Of a stretch of DNA of 64,000 bases, positions 12,336-22,293 are shown in pieces. The translations under genes and the position numbers were made by a program. Position 1 is the first letter of the stretch, and the number at the start of each line of letters is the position of its first letter. This stretch comes from Myxococcus stipitatus DSM 14675 (GTDB taxonomy: Bacteria; Myxococcota; Myxococcia; Myxococcales; Myxococcaceae). The notes beneath the pieces were generated by a model. It made no database searches, was not told where the DNA came from, and worked only from the letters and a program-made list of their open reading frames with translations. The stretch is from NCBI RefSeq assembly GCF_000331735.1, contig NC_020126.1, forward strand, positions 6,218,501-6,282,500, in the 5' to 3' direction.

Positions 12336-13571
12336 TCACCTGAGGGCGCCCCCATCCATGGCGGTGCGAATCGCATCCCCGACCACCAGCGCGTCGCGTG
12401 CCTCCGCCACATCGTGGACCCGGACAACGTCCGCCCCTCCCAACACCGCCATCGCCGCCAGGGAGCCCAGCGTCGCCGCCAGCCGCTCGCCCGCCGGTTT
12501 GCCTCCCGTCAGCGCCCCCAGGAAGCCCTTGCGGCTGGTGCCCACGAGCAGCGGCAGCCCCGGCACGCGCAGCTCCCCCAGGCGCCGCAGCAGGTAGAGG
12601 TTGTGGTCGAACGTCTTGCCGAAGCCAATCCCAGGGTCCAGGAGGATACGCTCCCGAGGAATGCCCGCCCCCGTGGCCAGCGCCACGGAGCCCTCCAGGA
12701 AGTCGAGCACCTCGTCCACCAGGTCCTCGTACCGAGGCGCCTGCTGCATCGTGCTGGGGGTCCCCTGGATGTGCATCAGGCAGCAGGCGGCGTTGGCCTC
12801 GGCCACCACCCGGGGCAGCTCCGGGTCCGAGCGGAAGCCGGTGATGTCGTTGATGAGGTGCGCGCCCGCGCCCAGCACCGCGCGCGCCACCGCCGCCTTC
12901 GTCGTGTCCACCGACAGCGGCACGGACGTCTTCGCGCGCAGGCCCTCGATGACGGGCAGCACCCGGGCCACCTCCTCCTCCGCGGACACGCTCGCGGAGC
13001 CGGGCCGCGTGGACTCACCGCCGACGTCCAGGAAGTCCGCGCCCGCCGCCACCAGCGCGAGCCCCCGCGCGATGGCCGCGTCCGCGCCCAGGTAGCGGCC
13101 CCCATCGGAGAAGCTGTCCGGCGTCACGTTGACCACGCCCATGACATAGGTGCGTGAGCCCCAGTGGAAGACGCGGTCCCCCAGCACCCAAGGCTCGGGG
13201 GCCTTCCCCGCGTCCATCGCGCGGGCCAGCGCCTCCGCCAGCGCTGCCAGCGCCGCGTCACGCTGCGAGCGCGCCAGGGCCATGAGCCGCTCGAACTGCT
13301 CCAGGCGCCCGGACAACAGCCCGGTGCCAGGGCGCGAGCGGACATCTCCGGAGACCCACGCCGGATGCTCCTCGCGACCGGGCACGAGCGCCCGCTCGTG
13401 CAGCCCGTGCAGGAACGCGCTCACCTCCCGAGGCACGCCCGTGAGGAGCACCTGCGCGTGGGGCACCTTCTCCAGCAGGTACTCGCGCGCGGGCGTGGGC
13501 AGGCCCATGCGGCGCAGGGCCAGCGTCAGGTCCTCGGGACGGTCGACGCTGATGGGGCGGGCGCGAATCAT
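12336..13571 (-). CDS. folP: dihydropteroate synthase with N-terminal extension
   Basis: A 411-aa protein, longer than the usual 270-280. The DHPS TIM barrel starts near residue 141 with YVMGVVNVTPDSFSDGG, then DVGGESTRPGS, VPLSVDTTKAAVA, INDITGFRSDP, LDPGIGFGKT and LLVGTSRKGFLG, all pterin/pABA-site blocks being intact. The first about 135 residues are extra and resemble extensions seen in some delta-proteobacterial DHPS; their role is unknown. Product is 7,8-dihydropteroate for folate. A terminator separates it from ftsH upstream. Confidence 0.94.
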   Translation of the reverse strand: MIRARPISVDRPEDLTLALRRMGLPTPAREYLLEKVPHAQVLLTGVPREVSAFLHGLHERALVPGREEHPAWVSGDVRSRPGTGLLSGRLEQFERLMALARSQRDAALAALAEALARAMDAGKAPEPWVLGDRVFHWGSRTYVMGVVNVTPDSFSDGGRYLGADAAIARGLALVAAGADFLDVGGESTRPGSASVSAEEEVARVLPVIEGLRAKTSVPLSVDTTKAAVARAVLGAGAHLINDITGFRSDPELPRVVAEANAACCLMHIQGTPSTMQQAPRYEDLVDEVLDFLEGSVALATGAGIPRERILLDPGIGFGKTFDHNLYLLRRLGELRVPGLPLLVGTSRKGFLGALTGGKPAGERLAATLGSLAAMAVLGGADVVRVHDVAEARDALVVGDAIRTAMDGGALR

Positions 13572-13589
13572 CGTCCCCCTATAACGCGA

Positions 13590-13619
13590 AAGGCCCTCCC
13601 CACGGATGGGAAGGGCCTT
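13590..13619 (-). terminator. hairpin terminator after ftsH
   Basis: Arms AAGGCCCT (13590-13597) and AGGGCCTT (13612-13619) with an inner CCC/GGG pairing, lying between the ftsH stop and the folP start. On the minus strand it is followed by a short T-containing stretch (TCGCGTT), so it is a moderate intrinsic terminator for ftsH. Confidence 0.6.
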
Positions 13620-13646
13620 CGTTGAATCAACCGCGACAGGCGAGGA

Positions 13647-15560
<1,914 letters not shown>

Positions 15561-15700
15561 GTGTCAGCTGCCCTTTCGGTACTCGGCGGGTTGAGGGCCG
15601 TGCCAGGGGAACCCCAGCGTTTTCAATCGTTTGCCCGACACCAGGCGAGCTCCCAGTCGTCGGACCGTATCAGCAACAGCAAAACGCCCTCAACTATTTA

Positions 15701-15720
15701 GGGGGGCACGGCCACCCCCC
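15701..15720 (-). terminator. hairpin after tilS
   Basis: A run of six G (15701-15706) pairs with six C (15715-15720) over an 8-nt loop, 20 bp after the tilS stop on the minus strand, followed by TAAATAGTT, the only AT-rich stretch nearby. Plausible tilS terminator; the ftsH promoter should lie between it and 15560. Confidence 0.45.
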
Positions 15721-15739
15721 GACAACATTCCGTTCCAGT

Positions 15740-17104
15740 CTATAACGAAGGGGTCCGTTGAATGCTCGGACCCGAGGGCGTCGCCCACAAGTAGTGCTGG
15801 GATGAACCCACCGGCGACGGGGGAGTCCACAGTCCCGGAAGCCACACCACCGTGCCCTCGGCGTCCAGCACCACCGGCCGCGAATCCCTCGACTCCGCGG
15901 GCACTCGAAGATCCACCAACACATCTTGGAGCCGACGTTGTCCCGCGCCCATGCGGACCCGGTCCCCCGGCTTGCGCGTCCGGACAGTGAGCGGCCAGCA
16001 CAGGTCCCGAGAGAGCGCCAGGCCATGCATCCCCGAGGGGGGTGCGTGGGACTCCACGCGAAAGACCCACCCCGTGCCCTCCAGCACGCCCCCTGCCCCC
16101 GCGCCCTCCAGGCACAGTTCCGGCCCCGCGCGCGGAGCGTCCCCAGGGCTCGACGCGACACAGCGCACGCGCCCTCCCGTGGCCCGCAGCCGCAGGCCGC
16201 CACCCACCGTCGCCGAGCCCCCCTGCTCCACCGCGCGCAGCCCCCGCTCCACCATCGCCGCGTCCGTCTCCACGCCCTGCTCGGCCAGCAATCGGGCGAG
16301 CACCCGGCGGCGCAGCGGAATCTCCAGCGCGCGCACGGCCACTGCCTCCAGGCTCCCATCCTCCAGCCGCACGCGCCGCCAGGCCGCGTCCGCCAGGTCC
16401 GCGAGCAGCGCCTCGTCCTCGGCCGCCAGCCGCGCGAAGGACGCCAGCCGGGCCTCTACCCGGAAGCCCGCCGCCCGGCTGAGGGCTGGCAGGGCGTCCG
16501 TTCGGACCCGGACCCGGAAGAACGCCGGGTCGGCGTTCATCGCATCTGTTGAGTACCCGACGCCCTGCTCCCCGAGGAAGTCCACCAGCTCCTCGCGGGT
16601 GCGCTCCAGGAGCGGACGCACGAGTCCAGCACGGGCCTCCTGGATTCCAGCCGCGCCTCGCGTCGACGCGCCGCGCGCCAGCCGCATCAGCAGCGTCTCC
16701 GCCTGGTCCGTGGCCGAGTGGGCCGTCGCCACCACCGTCAGGCCGCGCGCCTGGCGCACCTCTTCCAGCGCCGCGTACCGCGCCAGCCGCGCGCGCGCCT
16801 CCAGCCCAGGCCCCCCCTTCAATGTCAGCCCGAGGACATGACACTCCAGGCCGAGTGTCGCGGCCAGGGCGGCCACCGCGCGCGCCTCCCCGGCGGACTC
16901 CGGACGCAGGCCGTGGTCCACCGTGGCGACCTCCACGCGCAGCCCCAAGCGCTCACGCACGCCCGCCGTGGCGACGAGCAGCGCCACCGAATCCGCGCCT
17001 CCGGAGACAGCGCACAGCACGGAGCGCCCCTCGAGGCCCCGCCGCGCATACGCGTCCATCAACGTCCTCTGCAGAAGCTTCGTCGCGGGTCCAGTGAGAG
17101 CCAT
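15740..17104 (-). CDS. tilS: tRNA(Ile)-lysidine synthase
   Basis: A 454-aa PP-loop ATPase that modifies C34 of the AUA-decoding tRNA-Ile to lysidine. The ATP loop is VSGGADSVALL (about residues 33-43); VATVDHGLRPES, ATAHSATDQAETLLMRLARG and the C-terminal TilS domain (KPGDRVRMGAGQRRLQDVLVDLRVP) are present. Start ATG 17104. First gene of the housekeeping run; its upstream side faces the noncoding RNA candidate. Confidence 0.95.
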   Translation of the reverse strand: MALTGPATKLLQRTLMDAYARRGLEGRSVLCAVSGGADSVALLVATAGVRERLGLRVEVATVDHGLRPESAGEARAVAALAATLGLECHVLGLTLKGGPGLEARARLARYAALEEVRQARGLTVVATAHSATDQAETLLMRLARGASTRGAAGIQEARAGLVRPLLERTREELVDFLGEQGVGYSTDAMNADPAFFRVRVRTDALPALSRAAGFRVEARLASFARLAAEDEALLADLADAAWRRVRLEDGSLEAVAVRALEIPLRRRVLARLLAEQGVETDAAMVERGLRAVEQGGSATVGGGLRLRATGGRVRCVASSPGDAPRAGPELCLEGAGAGGVLEGTGWVFRVESHAPPSGMHGLALSRDLCWPLTVRTRKPGDRVRMGAGQRRLQDVLVDLRVPAESRDSRPVVLDAEGTVVWLPGLWTPPSPVGSSQHYLWATPSGPSIQRTPSL

Positions 17105-17157
17105 CTGACACGGGTGGAATGGAATGTCGGGTAACAGGGTTACACAGGCGCGCGCGG

Positions 17158-17186
17158 TTGAAGGCAGGGGGGCCGGTTCTTATGAT
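17158..17186 (+). promoter_or_regulatory. vegetative (sigma70-type) promoter for an RNA without ORF
   Basis: TTGAAG (17158-17163), exactly 17 nt, then TATGAT (17181-17186), four of six and five of six matches to the consensus boxes. Predicted start about 17193. No coding gene on this strand lies before the terminator at 17351-17400. Confidence 0.55.
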
Positions 17187-17192
17187 CGTCAC

Positions 17193-17400
17193 ACCGGATG
17201 AGCGTGGCCGCGAAAGGGGAAATATGCGTGGCCGCGCAGGTTGTTGAGGGGACGGTCTAATTTTCCAGGTGTTGGGCCTAGGGGTCCCCCCCCTCCCCCT
17301 CTGGGCCCACGGGTCCGCTGGGAGATCAACTCCCGGCGGTCCCTCTTTCCGAAACGCCCCGGTGCCTCACTTTTCTGAGGCCCGGGGCGTTTCCTTTTTT
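17193..17400 (+). ncRNA. candidate structured noncoding RNA of about 208 nt
   Basis: This stretch lies between the divergent tilS start and the ribbon-helix-helix gene at 17563. It has a good promoter at one end and a strong intrinsic terminator at the other. Inside it an 11-bp direct repeat GCGTGGCCGCG occurs at 17202-17212 and 17226-17236. A 13-bp stem (GGTCCGCTGGGAG 17312-17324 with CTCCCGGCGGTCC 17330-17342, loop ATCAA, one mismatch and one wobble) stands 8 nt before the terminator hairpin. No ORF with a ribosome-binding site was found in it. It could be a trans-acting sRNA or an attenuated leader for the downstream genes. No known RNA family was recognised. Confidence 0.5.
17351..17400 (+). 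terminator. strong intrinsic terminator
   Basis: An 18-bp stem with a single bulged T: left arm GAAACGCCCCGG-T-GCCTCA (17351-17369), loop CTTTTC, right arm TGAGGC-CCGGGGCGTTTC (17376-17393), then C and six T. The T-run is on the + strand only, so it ends a rightward transcript. Confidence 0.85.
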
Positions 17401-17482
17401 CGCGTCCAGCTGGATACGTCAGGCCGGACTGGACGTGCCTGGAAAAGGGCCCGCCGAGCACCGAACGAGTCATCCGAAACCG

Positions 17483-17511
17483 TTGACCCTCTTGGGAGTC
17501 TGTCGGATAAC
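17483..17511 (+). promoter_or_regulatory. promoter for the two ribbon-helix-helix-like genes
   Basis: TTGACC (17483-17488), 17 nt, GATAAC (17506-17511). Predicted start near 17518, about 45 nt before ATG 17563. It lies downstream of the terminator, so these genes need not depend on read-through. Confidence 0.4.
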
Positions 17512-17562
17512 GGCCCCGGTGTGTTCAGGTCGTCACCTCGAATCCGCCCCGGAGACTCAAGT

Positions 17563-17766
17563 ATGGCAGGCACCGACAAGCGCAAGCAGTCGCTGTACTT
17601 CCCCGAGGAGATGCTGAAGGAGATTCAGGAGGAAGCAAACCGCCAAGACCGCTCTCTCTCCTGGGTTGTCCAGCAGGCGTGGAAGATCGCCCGCGAGCGC
17701 ATCAAGTCGTTCCCCGCCGTCAATGACGTGACTGGCGACGAGCGCCAGGACCCGCGCGAGGAGTAG
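17563..17766 (+). CDS. small ribbon-helix-helix-like protein, paralog 1
   Basis: A 67-aa protein. After a short basic start comes KQSLYFPEEMLKEIQEEANR, a beta strand followed by helix, then DRSLSWVVQQAWKIARERI, the second helix; this matches Arc/MetJ-type ribbon-helix-helix DNA-binding proteins and small myxobacterial proteins of the same layout. ATG 17563 has GGAG 8 nt upstream. It is followed 7 bp later by a close paralog. DNA target unknown; no toxin partner is adjacent, so an antitoxin role is not supported. Confidence 0.75.
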   Translation: MAGTDKRKQSLYFPEEMLKEIQEEANRQDRSLSWVVQQAWKIARERIKSFPAVNDVTGDERQDPREE

Positions 17767-17773
17767 CGCCGGA

Positions 17774-18055
17774 ATGGCCACCACCGACCACCGCAAGCAA
17801 AGCCTCTACTTCCCCGAGGACATGCTGGAGGAAATCCAGCGTGAGGCGACGCGACAGGACCGTTCGCTGTCGTGGATTGTCCAGCAGGCATGGAAGGTGG
17901 CGCGTGCCGAGATTCGGAAGATGCCGTCGGTCAACGACGTGCTGAGTTCGCCCCCGCGTCCCGCCGCAGTCGCGGCGAGTCCGGTGGCGGCCCCCACGGC
18001 GGCCCCCTCCATGGTGGCAGCCGCGGCTCCGAGCTCGACCGAGCCCAAGTCCTGA
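17774..18055 (+). CDS. small ribbon-helix-helix-like protein, paralog 2 with Ala/Pro tail
   Basis: A 93-aa protein. Residues 7-51 repeat the first paralog almost word for word (KQSLYFPEDMLEEIQREATR, DRSLSWIVQQAWKVARAEIR), then diverge into a low-complexity Ala/Pro/Ser tail of about 38 residues. Start ATG 17774, 7 bp after the first gene, with no room for another promoter. The pair arose by tandem duplication; hetero- or homodimerisation through the shared strand is possible but inferred. Converges on the lipoprotein gene at 18087. Confidence 0.75.
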   Translation: MATTDHRKQSLYFPEDMLEEIQREATRQDRSLSWIVQQAWKVARAEIRKMPSVNDVLSSPPRPAAVAASPVAAPTAAPSMVAAAAPSSTEPKS

Positions 18056-18086
18056 AGCTGAACCCCCGCGAACGGCCCACTGGCAC

Positions 18087-18926
18087 TCACCTGCCAGCGG
18101 GCCGCGCGGGTAGTGCGCAGTTCTCGAAGGTGATGCGCGGCTTCTCGGACAGCGCCCGCTCAGGCGTCGGGTGGTTCTCCCGCATGTACGCCGAGGCGAT
18201 GTTCGCGTCCGTGCCGCCCAGCTTCCGCGCCTGCACCGGGTTGCGGTCCGGGTCCTTCCCCGCATTGCCGAACACCGCGTCGTAGCCGTCGCCGCCCTCG
18301 AGCAGGAAGCTCGGCAGGGCCACGCGGTAGCGGATGCTCGGGTCCGTGCGAGGCGGCAGCGGGACATTCACGTCCCCCACTTTCAGAGCCCGCACCCGCT
18401 GGCCTCTGCCCTGGGCGCAGTCCACGTGCATGGTCGTGCCGTCCGACACCTGGAGGAACGCGCCCGACGGTGACGCGATGAGCTGCCCTTCCTTGTAGAG
18501 GCTGCCCACGCTGGCCTCCATCATCGCCACCAGCTCGCTCTCGGTGAGGTCCAGCGTCACCACGAGGTTCTCGAAGAGGATGACCTCATGCAGCACGCCG
18601 TCGGTGAGCGGCCCCTTCTTCAGCGTCATCCGCGTGTAGCAGAGCCCTTCGGCGCGGAGGGAGCCCCCGTTGACGACGCCCAGCATGGCGGGCCGCGCGG
18701 TGCCGTCCTCCGCGCGTCGGAAGGAGTCCGCGACCAGTTGCCCCAGCGCGTTGTTGTCGTGCCGGGTGAAGGCCTTGTCGAGTTGCACGTCCTGGCCCAG
18801 GTAGCCGACGACGGCATCCGGGTCCGGGACGAGCGGCTGACACGAGTCGTTGTAGGAGATGCACCCGGACAGCGGCGCGGAGAGCACGCACGCGACGGCG
18901 GCGAGGAGGGACTTGGTGGTGGGCAT
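18087..18926 (-). CDS. lipoprotein consisting of a 5'-nucleotidase C-terminal domain
   Basis: A 279-aa protein with a lipoprotein signal (SLLAAVACVLSAPLSGC, Cys22). The rest is only the substrate-binding C-terminal domain of the 5'-nucleotidase/UshA family: GVVNGGSLRAEG, a long middle, and GGDGYDAVFG. The metallophosphoesterase domain that carries catalysis is absent, so it is not expected to be a nucleotidase by itself. ATG 18926 overlaps the receptor gene's TGA by one base (TGATG), so its translation is coupled to the TonB-dependent receptor. A binding or delivery lipoprotein for that receptor is an inference. Confidence 0.82.
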   Translation of the reverse strand: MPTTKSLLAAVACVLSAPLSGCISYNDSCQPLVPDPDAVVGYLGQDVQLDKAFTRHDNNALGQLVADSFRRAEDGTARPAMLGVVNGGSLRAEGLCYTRMTLKKGPLTDGVLHEVILFENLVVTLDLTESELVAMMEASVGSLYKEGQLIASPSGAFLQVSDGTTMHVDCAQGRGQRVRALKVGDVNVPLPPRTDPSIRYRVALPSFLLEGGDGYDAVFGNAGKDPDRNPVQARKLGGTDANIASAYMRENHPTPERALSEKPRITFENCALPARPAGR

Positions 18927-21900
18927 CAGAAGTGGGCCCTCACGGTGAGGTAGCCGGACATGCCCTCGCGAGGGAGGTTGCCCGGAACGCGGTCCGGGCG
19001 AGGCACGTCGTCGCGAAGGTCGGTGTCGAAGACGTTGTGCGCCACAAGCGTCACCTCCCAGATGTCGAGGATGGGCTCGGAGCGGATCTGCGCGGTGATG
19101 AGGCTGTAGGCGGGAATCTTGTAGCGGCGGATGAGCTCCAGCACGGAGCGGCTGTTGTTGCGGCGCTCGGCGCCCGCGCGCACGACCAGGTCGAAGTTCA
19201 CCCAAGCGCCAATGGGCATGGAGACGCCCGCGTTGAAGCGCGCCTGCGGCGTGTCCGTGAGGAGGCGCGAGTGCGGCGGAAGCTCCATGTCCTGCGCGCG
19301 GGAGATGCTCGCGTTGAACCATGCGTTGGCGCGCTTGGAGGCCTCGAGGCGGGCCTCGCCCTCGATGCCGTACACGCGCACGCCCAGCTCGCGGTTGCGC
19401 AAGGGGACGATGTTGCCGGAGGTGTCCACCGGGACGATGGGCGAGGCGAAGATCTCCAGGTAGGCGTTGGCGCGCAGCCGCACGCGGGCGTCCCCCGCGG
19501 ACTGGATGAGGTCCGCGCCCAGCTCGAAGGTGTCCACCGTCGCGGGCTGCAGGCGCGGGTTTCCCTCGAAGCGCCCCTGGTTGTAGTCGGTGTCGGGGAT
19601 GCGCTCGACGAGCTCCTGGAGCGTGGGCGCGCGGAAGGCTCGGCCGTAGAGGGCCTTGAGCACCAGCGCGTCCGTGGCGGCGAACACCAGGCCCACGCGA
19701 GGATTGATGCGGGGCACGAAGCTGGTGCCGGTGATGGTGCCGCTGCCATCCACCGTGGGCAGCTGCGTGGCATCCACCCGCACGCCGAAGGTGAGCGTCA
19801 GCGGACTGACGACGGTCCACTGGTCATGCGCGAAGAACCCCACGGTGAGCCTGCGGGCCGCGGCGCCGTCGGCGAGCTCCAGCGGATTCGCGAGGCCCTC
19901 CGGCGCGGCGAAGCCACCGGAACGGACGCGCGCGTCGAGCGTGTAGTTCGTTTCGTAGTCGTAGTCGCCCAGCGACTGCTGCTCCACCACCGCGCCCAGG
20001 GACAGCCGGTTGCCGGGAGACAGCGAGATGTCCGCGTCCACGCCCCCCATGAGGGTGCGCACGGAGATACGGGTCTGCTCCCGCATGCCGTCATTGAAGA
20101 GCTGCGCGGTGTCCGGACCGGTGCGGAAGTTCTTGGGGGTGATTTGAAAGAGCCGGTCGGTGGACTGCTGGTCGAACCCGGCGCGCGCGCGGAGGAGGAC
20201 CGCGGAGCCCAGCTCCTGCTGCCAATGGAGGTCCGCCATGAGGACGTTCCACTTGAGCTTGGAGTCTTCCCCTACGGCGTCGAAGAGGCCCATGAGCGCG
20301 GTGCGGTCCTCGGTGAGGAAGCGCACCGATGCGCCCAGGCGCCCCGCGTTGCCCATGGCGTACGTCGCGCCGCCGCCCACGTTGAGGAGGAAGCGGTCAT
20401 CGCGAGTCTTGCCCGCGGGCTGTTCGATGGTGCGGAGTCCCTGCGAAATCGACTCGTCGTCGAGGCCGTCGTTCTCGATGACGTTCGCATCGCCGGACTG
20501 GCTCCACACGTCCGCGTCGGCGAAGAGGCGCAGGTCTCCGAAGGAGTGCCCCGCGGAGGCGTGCCCGTTGAAGGTGACGGCCAGGCGCTCGTCCTTCTCC
20601 GGGAAGCCGCCCCCGGACACGGCGGTGCGGACCCCGTCCGAGGTGTCGGTGACGATGTTGACCACCCCCAGGAACGCGCCCGCGCCATAGAGCGCCGAGC
20701 CGGGACCGCGGATGACCTCGATGCGCTCGAGGTTCTCCACGGGGAGGTTCATCAGCGCCTTGCCATCGAAGAAGTTGTTGAGGCGATGGCCGTTGAGGAG
20801 GAACAGGACCTCGGCGTCGTTGCGAAGACCGCGCACCGCCGTGCGGTGGAAGCCCTGCACATCCCGGCTGATGGTGAGCCCGGGGACCACGTCCAACACG
20901 TCCGCGACGGTGCGCGCCCCCAACGCGCTGATCTGCTCCCGGCCGAACGAGGTGGCGATGGCGGGGACCGTCCTCACCTTCTCTTCATGGCGCGTGGCCA
21001 GGGCCAGGGTGTCCTCGGCGCTGTAGAGGGCCATGTCCTCCTCCAGCTCCGAGCGGGGCTCGTCGGCGCCACTGCTCTCGCGTGTCGAGGAGCCCTCACG
21101 CGAAGGCGGCTCGTCACGGCTCAGGGCCTCTCGAGGCGATTCACGCGAGGCGACGGCATCGCGAGAGTCTCGCGACGTGGAGCCGCGTGAGGGGCCCGGC
21201 TCTCGTGAGGAAGACTCACGCGTGGGCGCGTCTCGGGAACCGGAGGCTCGCGAGGTGGCCGACTCGCGGCCTGACGTGTCTCGCGACGTCACGGACTCAC
21301 GACTGGAGGAATCGCGCGAGCCTCTCGAGGCCCCCGCACTCGCCGGGTCGCGCGTCGACGTGGACTCTCGCGAGGCGCCCACCGGGTCGCGCGTCGATGA
21401 CGTGGAATCTCGCGAGGCTCCCGCGCTCACCGGGTCGCGCACGGAGTCTCGCGACGACGTGGACTCTCGCGAGGCGCCCGCCAGGTCACGCGCGGAGTCT
21501 CGCGACGACGTGGACTCTCGCGAGGCGCCAGCCGGGTCGCGAGAGGACGTCGCGCTTCCTCGTGCGGGAGTTGGAGATTCTCGCGAGGCGGCGCGGCCGT
21601 CGCGGGCCGGCGTCTTGGGCGGCGGGACACCGTCCGCGAGGTCCGCGGTGAGGGCCGCCATCGAGTCGTCGTCACTCGCGCTCGAGGACGGTGACGGGGT
21701 CTTGGCTCGCTCGGGAGGCTGCGACGGCCGGGTGGCGGGGCGCTCGTCGGCGGAGAGGGAAGTCGAAGGTGGAGTCGTCGTGGTGCGGCTCGTCGGAGCT
21801 TCGCCCGCGACGAGGACGCGGGCGGGACGCTCGGCGGACTGGAAGATGGAGATGCGCTCGCCATCCGCGGTGAGGCCCTCGACGTAGTACTCGACTCCCG

Positions 21901-22216
21901 GCGGCACCATGTGCTCTGCGGGGATGACGCCGCGATAGAGGTCTCCGTACTGACGCTCCATCTGGACCCGGGCGAAGGGCTCGCCGGGGCCTCGGTAGCG
22001 GACGAACATCTCGAGGATGCGCCCTCCCTCCACGAGCGTGCCATCCAGCCGCAGCGGGCTGTTGGCCGGGGCGCGCGGTGGAGCGGAGTGAAGAAGGGAA
22101 GGCTCCTCGGCCTGGGCGGGGGCGGCCGCGAAGAGCACGAGGCTGAGGAGGGTCGCGCGTGCGAGTGTGTTCTTCAAGCTGACGGCGATGCTCCATTGCC
22201 GGGATCTCCGAGTCAA
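18926..22216 (-). CDS. TonB-dependent outer-membrane receptor with Arg/Ser-rich repeat linker
   Basis: About 1096 aa. Signal peptide LARATLLSLVLFAAAPAQA; Fn3-like domain about residues 43-137; Ser/Thr/Pro linker; an Arg-Ser-Asp/Glu repeat block about 208-385; plug about 410-530 (TVADVLDVVPGLTISRDV, VIRGPGSALYGAGAFLGVVN); then a 22-strand-type barrel ending in the aromatic VRAHF. Receptors of this class import siderophores, haem, cobalamin or other ligands using TonB. Start is uncertain: the longest frame begins with TTG 22216, and a second TTG (22174, with GGAG upstream) would give a cleaner signal peptide. Divergent from the ChaN-like gene, coupled to the downstream lipoprotein. Ligand unknown. 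Confidence 0.9.
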   Translation of the reverse strand: MTRRSRQWSIAVSLKNTLARATLLSLVLFAAAPAQAEEPSLLHSAPPRAPANSPLRLDGTLVEGGRILEMFVRYRGPGEPFARVQMERQYGDLYRGVIPAEHMVPPGVEYYVEGLTADGERISIFQSAERPARVLVAGEAPTSRTTTTPPSTSLSADERPATRPSQPPERAKTPSPSSSASDDDSMAALTADLADGVPPPKTPARDGRAASRESPTPARGSATSSRDPAGASRESTSSRDSARDLAGASRESTSSRDSVRDPVSAGASRDSTSSTRDPVGASRESTSTRDPASAGASRGSRDSSSRESVTSRDTSGRESATSRASGSRDAPTRESSSREPGPSRGSTSRDSRDAVASRESPREALSRDEPPSREGSSTRESSGADEPRSELEEDMALYSAEDTLALATRHEEKVRTVPAIATSFGREQISALGARTVADVLDVVPGLTISRDVQGFHRTAVRGLRNDAEVLFLLNGHRLNNFFDGKALMNLPVENLERIEVIRGPGSALYGAGAFLGVVNIVTDTSDGVRTAVSGGGFPEKDERLAVTFNGHASAGHSFGDLRLFADADVWSQSGDANVIENDGLDDESISQGLRTIEQPAGKTRDDRFLLNVGGGATYAMGNAGRLGASVRFLTEDRTALMGLFDAVGEDSKLKWNVLMADLHWQQELGSAVLLRARAGFDQQSTDRLFQITPKNFRTGPDTAQLFNDGMREQTRISVRTLMGGVDADISLSPGNRLSLGAVVEQQSLGDYDYETNYTLDARVRSGGFAAPEGLANPLELADGAAARRLTVGFFAHDQWTVVSPLTLTFGVRVDATQLPTVDGSGTITGTSFVPRINPRVGLVFAATDALVLKALYGRAFRAPTLQELVERIPDTDYNQGRFEGNPRLQPATVDTFELGADLIQSAGDARVRLRANAYLEIFASPIVPVDTSGNIVPLRNRELGVRVYGIEGEARLEASKRANAWFNASISRAQDMELPPHSRLLTDTPQARFNAGVSMPIGAWVNFDLVVRAGAERRNNSRSVLELIRRYKIPAYSLITAQIRSEPILDIWEVTLVAHNVFDTDLRDDVPRPDRVPGNLPREGMSGYLTVRAHF
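21062..21595 (-). repeat. imperfect tandem repeat coding for ASRESTSSRDS-type units
   Basis: Inside the receptor gene. The clearest units encode ASRESTSSRDSARDLAG and a near copy (residues 231-247 and 248-264), a 51-bp period at DNA level, then shortened variants (ASRDSTSSTRDPVG, ASRESTSTRDPASAG) decaying into mixed SRES/SRDS text up to about residue 385. Alternating Arg and Asp/Glu make it a net near-neutral polyampholyte located between the signal peptide and plug, that is in the periplasm. Confidence 0.85.
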
Positions 22217-22293
22217 GGAACGGCCCGGGATGCCTTCCGAGCCGCCGATTTTTTGCCGGGTCTCCGAGGCCGTGCGAGGGATCTGCGCACCTC

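Noticed and set aside
17140..17152. GTAACAGGGTTAC palindrome-like sequence before tilS
   Set aside because: Only 5-bp arms; partial resemblance to the 45384 palindrome is too short to claim a shared regulator.
18932..21190. 752-codon rightward frame over the TonB-dependent receptor
   Set aside because: His/Arg/Ala-rich shadow composition; the opposite strand has plug and barrel motifs.
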